In this document: positions 28,777 to 36,508 of the stretch, one piece after another
How positions within the stretch are numbered: the first letter of the stretch is position 1
How the letters are laid out: each line of letters starts with the position of its first letter
Source: Sphingopyxis sp. Root154
Lineage (GTDB): Bacteria; Pseudomonadota; Alphaproteobacteria; Sphingomonadales; Sphingomonadaceae
DNA: 64,000 bases
Reading direction: 5' to 3'
Assembly (NCBI RefSeq): GCF_001427105.1
Contig: NZ_LMGI01000002.1
Location: 372,001-436,000 of the forward strand
Notes under the pieces: generated by a model
Told to the model about the DNA's origin: nothing
Databases searched by the model: none
What the model saw: only the letters and a program-made list of their open reading frames with translations
Program-made: the position numbers and the translations under genes

Positions 28777-28932
28777 TCAGGGTTGCAACAGCGCCGGAAT
28801 AATCCAGATCGCGGACAGGACGATAATCACCGCGATCAACGAGAAAGCCAGCACATAGCGGACATTATGCCCTTTGACGCCGCCGCTCGCCTCGGTCTCG
28901 GTTACTTCGACATGCTCATCGACGACTTTCAT
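28777..28932 (-). CDS. Small single-span membrane protein (51 residues)
   Basis: The product has an acidic N-terminus (MKVVDEHVEVTETEASGG), then VKGHNVRYV and one clear membrane helix, LAFSLIAVIIVLSAIWIIPA, and stops at LLQP. GGAAGGGAAG stands before the ATG at 28932, a good ribosome binding site. The pattern of an acidic head, a basic VKGHNVR and one helix fits a real inner-membrane microprotein with the N-terminus inside or outside uncertain. It sits between the secreted protein gene (convergent) and rnpB (same strand, upstream). The function is unknown. Confidence 0.75.
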   Translation of the reverse strand: MKVVDEHVEVTETEASGGVKGHNVRYVLAFSLIAVIIVLSAIWIIPALLQP

Positions 28933-29011
28933 GATGCGCTTCCCTTCCAACTGCTCCGCTTAGAACGCGGCCCAGGCTTGGGCGTTCCGCCCGTGTATTG
29001 GGGAGAGAGGT

Positions 29012-29399
29012 GCCAGAGGGTCTATAAGCCGGGTTCTGTCCATCCCCTTGCGGAGACTGTGCGATCATTCCTCTAGGCGAACGGTTACCCGAACGCTCAA
29101 GCAGTCAACCCGGACGGCTGGGCCGGAATCAGCCCTGGATAAATCCGTACCGTCCCTATTCGACCTTGCTCCCGGTGGGGTTTGCCGTGCCGCGCCTGTT
29201 ACCAGCCGCGCGGTGCGCTCTTACCGCACCCTTTCACCTTTCGCCGGGCCGAAGCCTTTGGCGGTCTGCTCTCTGTGGCACTTTCCCTGAACCTGGCCGA
29301 AGCCCGATCCGCCGGACGTTATCCGGCACCGTGATTTCCGTGGAGCCCGGACTTTCCTCCCCTTTCTTACGAAAGCGGCGATCGCCCGACCCTCTGGCG
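29012..29399 (-). ncRNA. rnpB: RNase P RNA (type A)
   Basis: The catalytic RNA of RNase P, about 388 bases, which matures tRNA 5' ends. On the minus strand it opens with GCCAGAGGGTCGGGCGA and closes with GACCCTCTGGC, pairing as helix P1. The universal core elements are present: GAGGAAAGTCCGGGCTCC (CR-I) near the 5' end, the CR-V segment ACAGAACCCGGCTTATAG near the 3' end, and GGTAAGAGCGCACCG in the middle. The ends are placed from P1 and may be off by a few bases. Confidence 0.96.
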
Positions 29400-29437
29400 G
29401 AGCGAGTATAGCCCTCATCGGGCCCTTTGACGAGGAA

Positions 29438-30127
29438 TCAATTGCCTTCGGGCTGCGGCAGCAGCAGCGCGAGCAGGATCGCGCGGCATTCGCCGTCGAT
29501 CGTGCCGTCGATCAGTTCTGGGCGAAAGCGGCGCTGGAACGCGACGGTCGCCGCGAACCCGTCGGTTACATCGTAACCGAAACGTTCGAGTGCGAGCAGG
29601 AAACCCGCGTCGGTCCACAGCGGATCGGTGAGCTTTTTGGTCGGCCGCGGCAGCGCGAGGCGGCGGCGTGCAAGCTCCTCCCATGGGAATAGCTCGCCCG
29701 GATCCTGCTTACGCGTCGGCGCGATGTCCGAATGACCGATGACGTTGCCGCGGGTGACCGAATGGCGATCCTTGATCTGGTGGACGAGCCGGACGACCGA
29801 AGCGACCTGCGGGTCGGGGAACGGCACATAGCCCCATTCGTGCCCCGGATTGACGATCTCGATCCCGACGCTCGCCGAATTGATGTCGCTGATGCCGCGC
29901 CAGTGCGACTTGCCCGCGTGCCAGGCGCGTTTGTCCTCGGGCACCATCTGGGTGATCTGCCCATCCTCGCTGACGACATAGTGCGCCGAAACGCTGGAAT
30001 CGGGATTGGCAAGCCAATCAATGGCTTCGGCACCGCTCTTCATACCGGTATAATGCAGCACGATCATCGAGATGGGCAGCGCGCGTTCGTCGAAATTGGG
30101 AGACCAGCGTTCGATAAAATCGCTCAT
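29438..30127 (-). CDS. N-acetylmuramoyl-L-alanine amidase (AmiD-like)
   Basis: This amidase_2 enzyme cuts the bond between muramic acid and the stem peptide. The 229 residues carry the zinc ligands His25 (MIVLHYTGM), His132 (GHSDIAPTRKQDPG) and Asp142, with the same spacing as E. coli AmiD. AWHAGKSHWRG and SVGIEIVNPG are also conserved. Residues 170-229 form a peptidoglycan-binding domain (FGYDVTDGFAATVAFQRRF). No lipobox or signal peptide is visible, so it may act on recycled fragments in the cytoplasm or be exported otherwise. Confidence 0.93.
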   Translation of the reverse strand: MSDFIERWSPNFDERALPISMIVLHYTGMKSGAEAIDWLANPDSSVSAHYVVSEDGQITQMVPEDKRAWHAGKSHWRGISDINSASVGIEIVNPGHEWGYVPFPDPQVASVVRLVHQIKDRHSVTRGNVIGHSDIAPTRKQDPGELFPWEELARRRLALPRPTKKLTDPLWTDAGFLLALERFGYDVTDGFAATVAFQRRFRPELIDGTIDGECRAILLALLLPQPEGN

Positions 30128-30205
30128 GCGCTCGGGGGACCCGTCCTGTGCTTGCCAAGCCGTCGATTGCGCCAGTGGCGCGCAAAAAGCAAGGCGGAGC
30201 CTGTC

Positions 30206-31063
30206 CTAGGCCGCAGCCGCGCGGCGCACCTGCTGATCGGCGGGTTCGTAAAGGCCGCGCAGGCGGGGACTGGCGACGAACTGGTCGGTCTGGCCGAGTA
30301 CCGTCTCGCCTGCGCCGAGCACGAGGAAGCTTTGCGGCGCCGCCATCGCGCGGAGCCGCGCAAAGGCTTTCTGGCGCATCGGCGCCGAGAAATAGAGCAG
30401 CAGGTTGCGGCAGAAGATCAGGTCGGCGGGGCTCGCCAGCGGCGGCCGGTCGGTGAGCATATTCTGTACCGAAAAATCGACGCGGCGGCGCAGGTCCGCC
30501 TTGGCGAGCCATCCGCCCTCGGTCTGGTCGAACCAGCGCACCATGCGCTGCACCGGCAGGCCGCGCTGAATCTCGAACTGACTGTAAAGGCCGACGCCCG
30601 CGCGCGAAATCGCGTGATAGCTGACATCGGTGCCGACGATATCGACTTGCCACCCCGCCCATTTCGCGCCCTGTTCGGCGATCAGCATCGCGAGCGAATA
30701 GGCTTCCTGGCCCGTCGATACGCCGCAATGCCAGACGCTCAGCCGGCGGCGCAGCTTGTTGATCTCACGAATCTGCTCAAGCGCAGTCGCAGCTATTTCG
30801 TCGAACACGCTATATTCACGGTAGAAATAGGTTTCGTTGTTGAGCATCGCATCGACGGTGTCGTCGAGCAGTTGCCGGCTGTTCGAGGTAACGAGCGCCG
30901 CAACGAGCGCATCGAGATCGGCGATGCCGTGGCGCTGCATCACGGGCTTCAACGACATTTCGATCCGCCAGATGCGGTTCGGCGACAGCGTCTGCCCCGT
31001 CCGCGATTCGAGCACCCCCATCAGGACGCGGTAGGCCGACTCGCTGGCGCTTCCGTCCATCAT
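30206..31063 (-). CDS. cheR: Chemotaxis protein methyltransferase CheR
   Basis: CheR methylates glutamates on chemoreceptors using S-adenosylmethionine. The 285-residue protein has the helical N-terminal domain (residues 1-75), NNETYFYREYSVFDEI, the cofactor loop VWHCGVSTGQEAYSLAM (usually A/G-C-S-TG-E-E), DIVGTDVSYHAISRA and DLIFCRNLLLYF. The frame is open upstream, but ATG at 31063 overlaps the cheB stop as ATGA and gives the family length. It is the last gene of the che operon. Confidence 0.95.
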   Translation of the reverse strand: MMDGSASESAYRVLMGVLESRTGQTLSPNRIWRIEMSLKPVMQRHGIADLDALVAALVTSNSRQLLDDTVDAMLNNETYFYREYSVFDEIAATALEQIREINKLRRRLSVWHCGVSTGQEAYSLAMLIAEQGAKWAGWQVDIVGTDVSYHAISRAGVGLYSQFEIQRGLPVQRMVRWFDQTEGGWLAKADLRRRVDFSVQNMLTDRPPLASPADLIFCRNLLLYFSAPMRQKAFARLRAMAAPQSFLVLGAGETVLGQTDQFVASPRLRGLYEPADQQVRRAAAA

Positions 31064-32160
31064 GGCTTGCGGCGCCCGGGCAGGAAGCTGCCGAGCATCA
31101 GCGCGATCGCGTCGGGGTTCAGCGTCGCCGCCGCGATGCCCGCCTTGGCAACGGCGCCCGGCATGCCCCAGATCACGCAGCTTTCGGGCGCCTGCGCGAA
31201 AATCGTGCCACCGGCCTCTTTCAGCCGCGCCGCGCCGATCACCCCGTCCCGCCCCATGCCGCTGAGGATGACGGCAACGCCGCCCTTGCCATAGATTTCG
31301 GCGACCGAATCGAGCATCGGGTCGGCCGACGGGCAGCAGCCATTGTCGACGACACGGTGATCGAGCGCGATTTCGCGGCGGCGGCCATTGGCGACGACGA
31401 GCAGATGCGCGTCGCCCGGCGCGAGATAGATGCAGCCGCGCTCGACGGCCATTCCGGCTTCGGCAACGCGGACGCGGCGCGTCGTCATCGTCGCGATCTG
31501 TTTCGCGTAAAATTCCATGAAGGCGTCGGGCAGGTGCTGGGTGAGCAGAATCGGCGCGCCGATCTTGGGATCGAGGTGCGCGAGGAAATTGGCGAAAGCG
31601 GGGATGCCGCCGGTCGATGCCGCGACCGCGATGCATTCGATCGGCTGATCGGTATCGATCGCGAAGGGGGCGGACGCCGGAGCCGGGCGTTCGGCGGCCG
31701 GGACCATTGCAGGGAAATCGCGTTGATGGCCGAGCGTCATGATCCGCTCGGTCAGCACTTCGGCGAAGCGGCCCGAAAAACTGCCGCGTCCGGGTTTGGC
31801 GAGCGTGTCGCTGGCGCCGAGCGCGAGCGCGTCGATCGCGGCAGGGCCACCCTCGACGCAGTTCGACGACAGGATGAGAACGCGAGCCTTTTCGGCGCGC
31901 TCCAGGATGTGCGGCAAAGCGTCGATGCCGTTCATCCCGGGCATTTCGATGTCGAGCACGACAACATCGACGGGCTCGCGCGCCAGATATTCAAGCGCGT
32001 CATGCGCCGAGGCGACCGAGGCGCAGATCCTGAGCCCCGGCCGCTGATCGACGATCCGCTCGAGGATGCTGCGGACGACGAGGCTGTCGTCGACGAGCAT
32101 CACGCGTACCGTGCGGGCGGTTGGCTCGGGATCGGATATTAGGGGTTGTGGACGGGCCAC
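31060..32160 (-). CDS. cheB: Chemotaxis response regulator/glutamate methylesterase CheB
   Basis: CheB removes methyl groups from chemoreceptors after phosphorylation by CheA. The 366-residue protein has an N-terminal receiver with Asp24-Asp25 and phospho-acceptor Asp70 (DVVVLDIEMPGMNG). A linker rich in Pro and Ala follows. The C-terminal esterase domain has the triad motifs VAASTGG (Ser), LLTQHLPDAF (His) and SGMGRDG (Asp). It lies ten bases after cheY and overlaps cheR by four. Confidence 0.96.
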   Translation of the reverse strand: MARPQPLISDPEPTARTVRVMLVDDSLVVRSILERIVDQRPGLRICASVASAHDALEYLAREPVDVVVLDIEMPGMNGIDALPHILERAEKARVLILSSNCVEGGPAAIDALALGASDTLAKPGRGSFSGRFAEVLTERIMTLGHQRDFPAMVPAAERPAPASAPFAIDTDQPIECIAVAASTGGIPAFANFLAHLDPKIGAPILLTQHLPDAFMEFYAKQIATMTTRRVRVAEAGMAVERGCIYLAPGDAHLLVVANGRRREIALDHRVVDNGCCPSADPMLDSVAEIYGKGGVAVILSGMGRDGVIGAARLKEAGGTIFAQAPESCVIWGMPGAVAKAGIAAATLNPDAIALMLGSFLPGRRKP

Positions 32161-32170
32161 CTAAAAAACC

Positions 32171-32545
32171 TCAAGCGATGCCGACGAGCTGCAATTTTCC
32201 TTCGAGCGTTTCGCGGTCGAACGGCTTCATGACATATTCGTCGGCTCCGGCTTCGATCGCGGCGCGGATATGGTCGATGCTGTTTTCGGTCGTGCAAAAA
32301 ACGACGCGCGGGCGTTCTTCGCGCCCATAGTCGAGATCGTTGAACGCGCCGAGGAACTCCATTCCGCTCATCACCGGCATGTTCCAGTCGAGCAGGATGA
32401 CATCGGGACGATTGGCGCGGCAGAAGGTCAGCGCCTCCTGCCCGTCAGCCGCCTCTTCGACGGCAAAGGACATGCTTTCAAGGATATGGCGTGCGACCTT
32501 GCGAATGACTTTGCTGTCATCGACCACCAGACAAGATTTCGACAT
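32171..32545 (-). CDS. cheY: CheY-like response regulator
   Basis: The 124-residue single receiver has CLVVDDSKVIRKVARHIL with Asp9-Asp10, phospho-acceptor Asp53 in VILLDWNMPVMSG, FCTTENS with the switch Thr, and EYVMKPFDRETLEGKL with the conserved Lys. This is the CheY type common next to cheA in alphaproteobacteria and should carry the signal to the flagellar motor or tune the array. It is third in the operon, 76 bases after cheW. Confidence 0.93.
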   Translation of the reverse strand: MSKSCLVVDDSKVIRKVARHILESMSFAVEEAADGQEALTFCRANRPDVILLDWNMPVMSGMEFLGAFNDLDYGREERPRVVFCTTENSIDHIRAAIEAGADEYVMKPFDRETLEGKLQLVGIA

Positions 32546-32601
32546 TCAATTAACTCCGACCCCCGGGATTTGCGCATCTTTACGGCTAAGGAGTGTGCAG
32601 C

Positions 32602-32615
32602 CCGTTAATTAACGG
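32602..32615. promoter_or_regulatory. Perfect 14-base palindrome in the cheW-cheY gap
   Basis: CCGTTAATTAACGG reads the same on both strands and is the only AT-rich palindrome in the operon. It lies seven bases upstream of the cheW stop side, inside the 76-base cheW-cheY gap. It carries TTAA half-sites, but not with the seven-base spacing of a CtrA box. It may be an operator or a processing hairpin. Confidence 0.4.
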
Positions 32616-32621
32616 ACGAAT

Positions 32622-33059
32622 TCATGCTGCCTTTAAGGCCGGCAGCGTGATGAAATGCGACGGATCGACAACGAGCAGCGAAGCGCCGTCATGCTCGATC
32701 ATCGCATCGGCGACGCGCGCCCAGCCGGGGAGCAGCTTTCCGGCGATGCGCGTCTCGGGCGCCTCGATGAAACAGACATCCTCGATCTCGTCGGCGAGCA
32801 GCGCATAACCATGCTCGGCGACATCGACGACGATCACCCGCTGGCCCGGCGCCACAAGCACCGCGGGCAGGCCGATGACGACATGCGGGTCGATGAGGGT
32901 GAAGACACGGCTGCGCAGCGCAAAGAGCCCGGCGACATGCGGCGGCGCAGCGGGGACTTCGACAGGCGTGCCGACGGTGACGACCGAATTGATCGCGCGG
33001 CTGCGCAAAGCGACGCGGGTGTCGGCGATGCGCGCGATCAGATAGAGTTTGTCCATCAT
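32622..33059 (-). CDS. cheW: Chemotaxis coupling protein CheW
   Basis: CheW links receptors to CheA. The 145-residue protein has the CheW fold: LYLIARIADTRVALRSRAIN, then a Pro-Ala turn VPAAPPHVAGLFALRSRVFT that replaces the usual GL-x-x-LRG motif, and LIDPHVVIGLP. The domain is clear, though the receptor-binding loop is diverged, which suggests unusual receptors. ATG at 33059 overlaps the cheA stop by four bases. Confidence 0.9.
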   Translation of the reverse strand: MMDKLYLIARIADTRVALRSRAINSVVTVGTPVEVPAAPPHVAGLFALRSRVFTLIDPHVVIGLPAVLVAPGQRVIVVDVAEHGYALLADEIEDVCFIEAPETRIAGKLLPGWARVADAMIEHDGASLLVVDPSHFITLPALKAA

Positions 33060-35446
33060 GCGCTCTCTCCCCCGACCTGGCGGCGCAGCGCGTCGAGCAG
33101 CGCCTGGCGGTCATAACGATAGACGGTTTCGTCCTCCGGCCCCGCGGCCGCGATCGAGGTGCGCAGATGGATCACCGGCACGTCGCCGCCCGCATGCCCG
33201 CAAAGCGCGCCCTCTTCGGTGAGGCACAAGAGGACGTCGGGCGTCTCGTCCGACGCGTCGCCCGCCAGGACGACGCGGTAACCGGCGTTTCGCAGGATCG
33301 GGGCAAGGAAATTGCCGCCCCAGCCGTCATGATCGTCGGCAAGGCGGCAGAGCGGCTGGCGCAGCGCGGATGCGGGCGCGCCCGCGGCATATTGTTCCAT
33401 CAGCCAGAACGGATCGATCAGTTCGACGGGATCGCCGCCGACGAGCACGACGCCCGCGATCAGCCCGGGCGCCGCCGACGGCTGCACCACATCGGGCAGG
33501 CGGACGATGTCGATGACCTCGGCGATCGGATAGCAGAGCACCGAACGGCCGTCGTAGAGGCGAAGGAGCTTCATCGTCCCCTCGCCGCCCGGCGGCGCCG
33601 CGGCATGGACGGGGAAAATATCGTCGCCGATCTGCGCCTGAACCCTGCCCGCGCTTTCGAACAGCGCCGATGCGGGAACCTCCTCGACGCGTTCGATGAC
33701 CGACAGGCGGACGCCGCGGACGCGGCTGTTCATGTCGCGGAACAGCAGCAACTGCACGGCGTTGCGCGCCGCCGCAGCTTCGGCCTCGGCCTCGGCCATC
33801 CGGTCGTGGCTCCGGCCCGCTTCGCTGGCGTCGACCGCCGCGATCGCCAGCAGGCCCTGGACGTCGAGCAACAGGACGGGGCGGCCGTTGTCGGGCAGCG
33901 TCGTGCCGGCATAGAGGCCGGTCGCCATGATCATCGGCGCCGCGGGCTTGATCACCAGCTCCTCATGGTCATGGATCGCCGCGACGCTCAGCGCATAGCT
34001 TTGCCCCTGCCCCGGACGGACGATGACGAGCGCGCGGTCGTCACCGTCGTCGGCCGCGTCGCGCTGGCGGCCCAATATATTTTCGAGGCGGAGGAGCGGA
34101 AATTGTTCACCGCGCACCGTCGCGAGTTCGCCGCCACCGAGTTGATCGATGCGCACCGTATCGCCGTTTTCCAGCAGGATTTCGCGCACGGCACCGCGCG
34201 GTATCGCAAAATATTGTCCCGCCGCGCGGACCATCAGGCCCGAAATGATCGTCAGCGTCATCGGCACGCGGAGCAGGATCGCGAGCCCGCGCCCCTCTTC
34301 GTTGCGCAATTCGACGATGCCGCCGATCTTTTCGACATTTGCCTTGACGATATCCATGCCGACGCCGCGGCCGGAAACCGAGGTGATCTTCGCCGCGGTC
34401 GAAAAGCCGGGACGGAAGATCAAGTCGAGTTTGTCCCTGGGTGCCAGCGCGCGCGCCTCGGTCGCGGTCAGGAGGCGCGAGGCGATCGCCTTCGCGGTCA
34501 AGGCGTCGGGCGAAAGCCCGCGGCCGTCGTCGCGCACTTCGATTTCGATCTGGTTGCCCGACTGGCGCGCCGAGACCGAGATCGTCGCGGTGATGTCCTT
34601 GCCCGCAGCGACGCGGTCCTCAAGCGGCTCGATGCCATGATCGATCGCGTTACGGACGATATGGATCAGCGGGTCGCGGATATTCTCCATCATTTCGCGA
34701 TCAAGCTCGACTTCGCCGCCGCTCGTCTGGAAGGCGATCTTCTTGCCCATATCCTTGGCGAGATCGCGGACGATGCGCGGCAGCGGGGCGAACAGCTTGT
34801 CGATCCGCTGCATGCGCATCTGGCTGACCGACTGGCGCATCCCGGCGATCGAGTCGGAAAGACGGTCGAACGAAGCGATGACCGACAGGTCGGCGCCCGA
34901 TTCGCGGAGCATCCGCGCGAATTCATTGCGCGCCAGCACGATGTCGGTGACCCCGGTCATGACGCTGTCGAGCAACGGCAAGGGCACCCGGATCGAGCGC
35001 CAGCTTTGCAGTTCGGCGCTGAAATCATCGTCGCGGCGGAGCGGAACGCCCGCGACCTCGAACGGCGCATCGTCTGGAATGTCGCCCGCGAGCGCGCCGA
35101 TGACATCGCGGTCGTCGCCGGCCGGCTCGACGCCCTTCTCGCTCAGCGCCGTACAAAGATTGCCCAGCCGGTCGAGGATGCCAAGCACGCCGGTGACGAG
35201 CGTGGAATTCGCGGGGCGGTTGCCGCGCCGCACCTGATCGAGCGCATCCTCGGCCGCATGCGACAAGGCGGTAACGCGCGGCAATGCCAGAAAGCCCGAG
35301 CTGCCCTTGATCGTGTGGACGAGCCGGAAAATGGCGTCGAGCTGCGCCCGGTCGGCGGGGTCCGCCTCCCACGCGACAATGGCCCCGCCGGCTTCGGCAA
35401 GGATTTCCGCCGTTTCGGCCAGAAAGTCGTTCAGCAGATCGTCCAT
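33056..35446 (-). CDS. cheA: Chemotaxis histidine kinase CheA with two CheW-like domains and a C-terminal receiver-like domain
   Basis: CheA phosphorylates CheY and CheB. The 796-residue protein has an HPt domain with His44 in FRLVHTIKGSSG, a short link without a clear P2 domain, a dimer helix region, and the ATPase with HIVRNAIDHGIEPLEDRVA, DDGRGLSPDAL and SGRGVGMDIVKANVEKIGG. A CheW domain (FAIPRGAVREILLENGDTVR) and a second CheW-like part (VRGVRLSVIERVEEVPAS) follow. The last 100 residues look like a receiver (LADDHDGWGGNFLAPILRNA) without a phospho-acceptor Asp. ATG at 35446 starts at the conserved MDDLLNDFLAETAEIL; an upstream in-frame ATG at 35485 is possible. Confidence 0.94.
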   Translation of the reverse strand: MDDLLNDFLAETAEILAEAGGAIVAWEADPADRAQLDAIFRLVHTIKGSSGFLALPRVTALSHAAEDALDQVRRGNRPANSTLVTGVLGILDRLGNLCTALSEKGVEPAGDDRDVIGALAGDIPDDAPFEVAGVPLRRDDDFSAELQSWRSIRVPLPLLDSVMTGVTDIVLARNEFARMLRESGADLSVIASFDRLSDSIAGMRQSVSQMRMQRIDKLFAPLPRIVRDLAKDMGKKIAFQTSGGEVELDREMMENIRDPLIHIVRNAIDHGIEPLEDRVAAGKDITATISVSARQSGNQIEIEVRDDGRGLSPDALTAKAIASRLLTATEARALAPRDKLDLIFRPGFSTAAKITSVSGRGVGMDIVKANVEKIGGIVELRNEEGRGLAILLRVPMTLTIISGLMVRAAGQYFAIPRGAVREILLENGDTVRIDQLGGGELATVRGEQFPLLRLENILGRQRDAADDGDDRALVIVRPGQGQSYALSVAAIHDHEELVIKPAAPMIMATGLYAGTTLPDNGRPVLLLDVQGLLAIAAVDASEAGRSHDRMAEAEAEAAAARNAVQLLLFRDMNSRVRGVRLSVIERVEEVPASALFESAGRVQAQIGDDIFPVHAAAPPGGEGTMKLLRLYDGRSVLCYPIAEVIDIVRLPDVVQPSAAPGLIAGVVLVGGDPVELIDPFWLMEQYAAGAPASALRQPLCRLADDHDGWGGNFLAPILRNAGYRVVLAGDASDETPDVLLCLTEEGALCGHAGGDVPVIHLRTSIAAAGPEDETVYRYDRQALLDALRRQVGGESA

Positions 35447-35550
35447 GAAGGTGTCGGTTCGCCCCAGAAATCGAGGCTCCACCATGGCGCACAATGGTTA
35501 AGGAGGGTTTTACTTGGCAACTGCGGCGTCAAAAGTCCGCGCGCCTTCTC

Positions 35551-35626
35551 TTCGTCACCCCCGCGAAGGCGGGGGTCCCGCTGATCGCGTCAGAAGCGAG
35601 ATTCCCGCCTTCGCGGGAATGACGAA
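35551..35626. repeat. Palindromic intergenic repeat, copy 2
   Basis: Arms of 26 bases at 35551-35576 and 35601-35626 are reverse complements except for four positions, around a 24-base centre. The arm core CCCGCGAAGGCGGG is the same as in the element at 9823-9900. It lies between cheA and chpT, ending seven bases before the chpT stop. The changes between arms keep G-C or G-T pairing, as expected for a selected hairpin or a mobile REP element. Confidence 0.85.
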
Positions 35627-35633
35627 TATTGGA

Positions 35634-36275
35634 TCAACGACCGCGCAAAACCGCGCCGACAAGCAAAGAGGTCGGCGTTTCGCGCGCCAGCATCACCGTG
35701 CCGTCATTCTGCCGCGCCACCGCCTGCACCAGCACCGCGGGCGCGGTGCGCGACGTCATCGGGCTCGCCCCTTCGCCTTCGGCAAGGATGCGTTCGACGT
35801 CGGCGTCGAGGAAGATGCGCTCGGCCTCGACATGCAGTGCGATTTCGATGCCCTCTCCCTGTTTTTCGCAGCCGACATCGAGCCGGCCGCCGCGCACCAG
35901 CGCGTCGACAAGGAGGAGCGACAGGTTGAGGATGATCTTCACCGCCGGCTTGGGCAGCGGATCGGTCCCGATCATCCAGTTGAGCTCGATCGCGCGGTCG
36001 CCAATGATCCCCTGAATCGCCGACTTCGCCTCATCGGCGGGGACAAGCTCGCCGAACCCGCCCGCCGACCCGAACGCCAGGCGGAAGAATTTAAGCTTGT
36101 TTGCCGACGTCCGCGCGCTTTGTTCGAGCAGTTCGAAGCAACGCTCGCGCATCGCCGGGTCTTTCTCATCGGCGAGCAGTTCGAGCCCGTTGGCGAAGGC
36201 GCCGACGGGACTCAGCAGGTCGTGACACAGGCGCGAGGCCAGCATCGAAGCGAAATCGACGCGATCGTCGGACAT
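35634..36275 (-). CDS. chpT: Histidine phosphotransferase ChpT
   Basis: ChpT takes phosphate from CckA and passes it to CtrA and CpdR. The 213-residue protein has the family motif ASRLCHDLLSPVGAFANGLE with the phospho-acceptor His18, a dimer helix with LEQSARTSANKLKFFRLAFG, and a degenerate Bergerat-fold domain that has lost the ATP-binding boxes (INLSLLL-like segment KIILNLSLLLVDALVRGG). ATG at 36275 (MSDDRVDFASML) was chosen over the open upstream frame because it gives the usual length. CckA is encoded 16 kb away in this window. Confidence 0.93.
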   Translation of the reverse strand: MSDDRVDFASMLASRLCHDLLSPVGAFANGLELLADEKDPAMRERCFELLEQSARTSANKLKFFRLAFGSAGGFGELVPADEAKSAIQGIIGDRAIELNWMIGTDPLPKPAVKIILNLSLLLVDALVRGGRLDVGCEKQGEGIEIALHVEAERIFLDADVERILAEGEGASPMTSRTAPAVLVQAVARQNDGTVMLARETPTSLLVGAVLRGR

Positions 36276-36372
36276 GGATGAAAAGGCTCCCCAGCGCAGT
36301 GTCCGGACATTTCCGGCATGGGCTGCTCCTACGGCACGGACCCCGTCCAGAGCAAGCGCGATGCGCCGAAAT

Positions 36373-36452
36373 CCGCTCGTGTCGAGCGAAGCCCAGACAC
36401 CGGGAGAATACGCGCCAACGACGGGCATCTCGACTTCGCTCGATACGAACGG
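36373..36452. repeat. Palindromic intergenic repeat of a second type
   Basis: Arms of 19 bases at 36373-36391 and 36434-36452 are reverse complements with two mismatches, around a 42-base centre; the core is TCGAGCGAAG against CTTCGCTCGA. It lies in the 233-base gap between the divergent chpT and rluD genes. Its sequence differs from the elements at 9823 and 35551, so it is another REP-like family. Confidence 0.75.
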
Positions 36453-36508
36453 AATTGGAGGTGGCTCGGCACCTTGAATTTTAGCGCCCGAAAACCACAT
36501 TCCTATCA

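Noticed and set aside
33167-35584. An 805-codon plus-strand open frame opposite cheA
   Set aside because: cheA has all catalytic motifs on the minus strand. The opposite frame is made of Arg/Asp/His-rich low-order sequence with no domain.
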